From a bacterium UBP12_UBA5184 (GTDB lineage Bacteria > Vulcanimicrobiota > Vulcanimicrobiia > Vulcanimicrobiales > Vulcanimicrobiaceae): DNA of 7,481 nucleotides. Each line of letters opens with the position of its first letter. Position 1 is the first letter of the stretch. The notes under the pieces were generated by a model, which was not told the origin of the DNA, made no database searches, and worked only from the letters and a program-made list of their open reading frames with translations. The DNA lies in the NCBI GenBank assembly GCA_002413145.1, contig DHWK01000117.1:3043-10523 (forward strand). The letters are read 5' to 3'. Positions 5,324 to 7,481 of the stretch are shown here, in pieces. Both the position numbers and the translations under genes were made by a program.

Positions 5324-5348
5324 CACCACCGGGTAAACTAATGCTGTG
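5320..5348 (+). promoter_or_regulatory. Possible promoter for the MFS gene
   Basis: TTGACA at 5320-5325 matches the -35 consensus exactly and overlaps the TGA of the reductase gene. At the expected distance the sequence (5342-5348, TGCTGTG) is a poor -10. TAATGC at 5339-5344 is better but only 13 bases away. If used, it would give a leader of roughly 80 bases that contains the two hairpins described below. Confidence 0.3.
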
Positions 5349-5363
5349 AGCACGTAGCGCCCC

Positions 5364-5391
5364 GGAAAACCCGCAGCCTGCGAGGTTTTCC
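5364..5391 (+). terminator. Stem-loop between reductase and exporter genes
   Basis: GGAAAACC (5364-5371) pairs perfectly with GGTTTTCC (5384-5391). An inner CGCA/TGCG stem (5372-5375, 5379-5382) closes the loop GCC, and A5383 is a single bulge. A short TTATCC follows rather than a T run. It may end the reductase transcript or act as a leader element of the exporter gene. Confidence 0.55.
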
Positions 5392-5396
5392 TTATC

Positions 5397-5420
5397 CGAA
5401 AACACTTTTCGTCGATTTTT
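5397..5420 (+). terminator. Second hairpin followed by a T run (terminator or attenuator)
   Basis: CGAAAA (5397-5402) and TTTTCG (5406-5411) pair around CAC. Five T residues follow at 5416-5420, 15 bases before the exporter ATG. The stem is short and A/T-rich, so it is a weak terminator alone, but it stands five bases after a much stronger hairpin. Confidence 0.4.
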
Positions 5421-5434
5421 GGGGTCGCTCGCTC

Positions 5435-6655
5435 ATGTCTTCGTACGCCGGTAGTATCTTTTCCGTCCGAAGTTTCAGTCTGTTCTACGCAGGCCAGGCA
5501 CTGAGCTTTGCCGGTGACGGCCTGCGCTTGATCGCCATACCGCTCCTGGTCTATCACCTGACGGGCTCCGCCCTCTCGATCGGTGTGACGTACGCGCTCG
5601 AGTTGGGACCCTTTGCGCTCTTCGGATTGGTCGGCGGGTCGCTAGCCGATCGCGTCGACCGCCGCAAGTTGATGATCGCCTGCGATTTCGTTCGCTTTAC
5701 GATTCTCGTCACGTTCGCCCTCGGCTACGCCTTCGGTTTCTTAACCCTTCCGATACTGTACGTCGGTATCGCCGTCATCTCGATCGCCGCCGCGATCTTC
5801 GTGAACGGTCAGGCATCGTCCATCCCTTACCTGGTCGGCAAAGACCGCGTCACCAAAGCGATTTCGATGTTGCTCGCCGCGGAGCAAACGTCGCAGATGA
5901 TCCTGCCGCCCATCGGCGGCGCGCTCTTCGCCTTGATCGGGCCCTTGCCCGCGCTCGCGATCAACGCGTGTACCTACCTCGGTTCGCAGATTTCGATCGC
6001 GATCGTCCCAAGCTTTGGGCCGGATGAGCCGGGACGAATCCCGACTCCGCGGCACGTCGCGAGCGACATCCGACTGGGCTTTCGTTTCCTCTTCGCCGAC
6101 GCGGCGATGCGCACCGTCGCCTGCAACTCGCTCGTCCTGAACTTCTTCGGCTTCATGTTCGGCGCCGCATACATCCCCTACCTCAAGAGCGATTTCCACG
6201 CGAGCGATGCGACGGTCGGCGTCGCGTTTGGAATCGGCGCGTTCGGCGCGCTGATCGGTTCCTGGTTGGCGGGCCACGTCCCGAGCGACTGGAAATTCGG
6301 ACGGATGATGATCGTCGCGTATGCGCTCGACGGAATCCTCTTCCTCCCGGTGATGTTTACGCACAGTCTCGCCGTCCTGATCGTTTTCAACGCCTTGACC
6401 TACGGCGTCGTCTTGTTCGAGATCGCGCAAATCGTCGGCTGGCGCATTCGGATCACGCCGCAAGATATGGTCGGGCGCGTTACCTCGGCGGCGCGTTTGA
6501 TCGCCTTAGTCGGATCCGTCCCCGGCGCCATCTTAGGGGGATGGCTCGGCGATCACGATGGTCCGCGTACGGTCGCCATGGTTTCGGGCTTCGGTTATCT
6601 TGCGATGGCCCTGCTCATCGGGCTCTATCCGGTCATGCGCCGCGAGTCGCGCTGA
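5435..6655 (+). CDS. MFS transporter, DHA3 / EntS-MefA-like exporter family
   Basis: The 406-residue integral membrane protein appears to have about 12 membrane segments, the usual size for this family of drug, macrolide and siderophore exporters. The N-terminus (FSLFYAGQALSFAGDGLRLIAIPLL) is the typical first helix of the MFS_3 type. GGSLADRVDRRKL (67-79) is motif A in the loop after helix 2. A hydrophilic stretch at 193-213 is the central loop between the two six-helix halves. RIRITPQDMVGRVTSAAR (337-354) matches the conserved 'P-x-x-x-x-GRV-S' segment late in the family. ATG 5435 is preceded by GGGG (5421-5424) at ten bases. The gene follows the reductase after 111 bases that contain two hairpins, so it may be separately or conditionally expressed. 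The substrate cannot be told from sequence. It converges on metK. Confidence 0.85.
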   Translation: MSSYAGSIFSVRSFSLFYAGQALSFAGDGLRLIAIPLLVYHLTGSALSIGVTYALELGPFALFGLVGGSLADRVDRRKLMIACDFVRFTILVTFALGYAFGFLTLPILYVGIAVISIAAAIFVNGQASSIPYLVGKDRVTKAISMLLAAEQTSQMILPPIGGALFALIGPLPALAINACTYLGSQISIAIVPSFGPDEPGRIPTPRHVASDIRLGFRFLFADAAMRTVACNSLVLNFFGFMFGAAYIPYLKSDFHASDATVGVAFGIGAFGALIGSWLAGHVPSDWKFGRMMIVAYALDGILFLPVMFTHSLAVLIVFNALTYGVVLFEIAQIVGWRIRITPQDMVGRVTSAARLIALVGSVPGAILGGWLGDHDGPRTVAMVSGFGYLAMALLIGLYPVMRRESR

Positions 6656-6675
6656 TATGTCGGCAGCGAAGCCCC

Positions 6676-7481
6676 CTACCCGCTGATCACCGGGACGCTG
6701 AACTGTTCGCCCGGCACCGCAATGCCCGCGGCTGCGCGCAACTCCTCGACCTTGTCGAGCCTCTCCCACGGCAGGTCGAGTTCGGGCCGGCCAAAGTGAC
6801 CGTAGGTCGCAGTCTGCAAGTAGATCGGACGGCGCAGATTGAGGTTGTGGATGATCGCCGCGGGCCGGAGATCGAAGTGCTCCATCACCAGGGCGGCGAT
6901 CTCGGCATCGGGGATCTTCCCGGTTCCGAACGTCTCGACCAGGACGCTCATCGGACGCGCCACGCCGATCGCGTACGCAACTTGCAGTTCGCAGCGGTCC
7001 GCCAGGCCGGCCGCGACGACGTTCTTGGCCGCATAACGCGCGGCGTAAGCGGCCGAACGGTCGACCTTCGTAGGATCTTTTCCGGAGAACGCGCCGCCGC
7101 CGTGCCGCGCCATCCCGCCGTAGGTATCGGCGATGATCTTGCGACCGGTTAAACCCGCATCCCCCTTCGGGCCGCCGATGACGAAGCGTCCGGTCGGGTT
7201 GACGAAGATGCGGGTCTGGGCGTCGCGCAGCGACTTAGGGATCACCGCATCGATGACGCGCTCTCGAACGACGCCGCGAATCGTGTCGAGCGGAACGTCG
7301 GGATCGTGCTGGGTCGAGATGACGACGGCGTCGACCCGAACCGGGCGCTGGCCGTCGTACTCGATGGTGACCTGCGATTTTCCATCGGGTCTCAACCATG
7401 AGACCTCGCCGTTCTTGCGAACCGCGGCGAGCATCTGGGTGAGGTTGTGCGCCAAAACGATCGGCAGCGGCATGAGTTCCG
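6676..7481 (-). CDS. metK: S-adenosylmethionine synthetase (methionine adenosyltransferase), C-terminal two thirds
   Basis: About 268 codons are visible; the N-terminal roughly 130 residues lie beyond the right edge. The enzyme makes S-adenosylmethionine from methionine and ATP as a cytoplasmic tetramer. The fragment starts within [11 protein letters not shown] and runs through [40 protein letters not shown], the phosphate-binding [19 protein letters not shown] (plus-strand bases about 7050-7106), YAIGVARP and YGHFGRPE near the end. All follow the bacterial MetK order with no visible frameshift. The stop is TAG at 6676-6678. An internal ATG at 7471-7473 is not the true start, because the conserved sequence continues upstream of it. 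It converges on the exporter gene with a 20-base gap, and no terminator hairpin was found between them. Confidence 0.96.
   Translation of the reverse strand, partial: ELMPLPIVLAHNLTQMLAAVRKNGEVSWLRPDGKSQVTIEYDGQRPVRVDAVVISTQHDPDVPLDTIRGVVRERVIDAVIPKSLRDAQTRIFVNPTGRFVIGGPKGDAGLTGRKIIADTYGGMARHGGGAFSGKDPTKVDRSAAYAARYAAKNVVAAGLADRCELQVAYAIGVARPMSVLVETFGTGKIPDAEIAALVMEHFDLRPAAIIHNLNLRRPIYLQTATYGHFGRPELDLPWERLDKVEELRAAAGIAVPGEQFSVPVISG

Noticed and set aside
5341..5349. ATG-CTG-TGA minimal leader ORF before the exporter hairpins
   Set aside because: A two-codon frame is expected by chance, and no ribosome site precedes it.
5741..6463. Minus-strand 240-codon frame antisense to the exporter
   Set aside because: It is charged, low-complexity sequence arising opposite a hydrophobic membrane protein.
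1..7481. CRISPR array, transposon ends or integrase
   Set aside because: No regularly spaced repeats, no terminal inverted repeats and no recombinase motifs were found on either strand.

Overview
The window comes from a high-GC bacterial chromosome. The core genes (oxidoreductases, MFS transporter, metK) carry mostly G or C at third codon positions. Their family make-up and the tRNA with an encoded CCA suit an uncultured GC-rich phylum such as Candidatus Eremiobacterota, but that placement is a low-confidence inference. An OmpA C-terminal remnant hints at an outer membrane, although it lies in a segment that may be foreign.

Left part (1-1800): the 5' end of a beta-propeller, sialidase-like gene runs off the left edge on the minus strand. 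Directly upstream of it lies a decayed tRNA-Asn copy (229-301), and an intact tRNA-Asn(GTT) lies in the same orientation at 1722-1797. Between the two sit a lower-GC threonine/serine dehydratase-like PLP gene on the plus strand, the C-terminal relic of an OmpA-family gene on the minus strand, a possible relic of another coding end, and a strong 12-bp stem-loop. The layout looks like a small acquired or shrunken segment bounded by tRNA-Asn sequence. A decayed tandem tRNA duplication explains the ends equally well.

Middle part (1825-5323): a minus-strand pair encodes a sarcosine/N-methyl-amino-acid oxidase-like flavoprotein and a 3-hydroxyisobutyrate-dehydrogenase-family enzyme. The two overlap by ATGA and probably form an operon that reads toward tRNA-Asn. 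Diverging from it is a geranylgeranyl-reductase-family flavoprotein. Its likely GTG start overlaps the stop of a 20-codon hydrophobic mini-ORF (GTGA), and the divergent spacer is very short.

Right part (5320-7481): a consensus -35 hexamer overlaps the reductase stop codon. It is followed by two consecutive hairpins and a T run, then a DHA3-type MFS exporter. That exporter converges, with a 20-bp gap, on the C-terminal two thirds of metK (S-adenosylmethionine synthetase).

No CRISPR array, transposase, integrase or rRNA was seen. The most unusual parts are the tRNA-bounded segment, the mini-ORF coupled to the reductase, and the structured leader ahead of the exporter.
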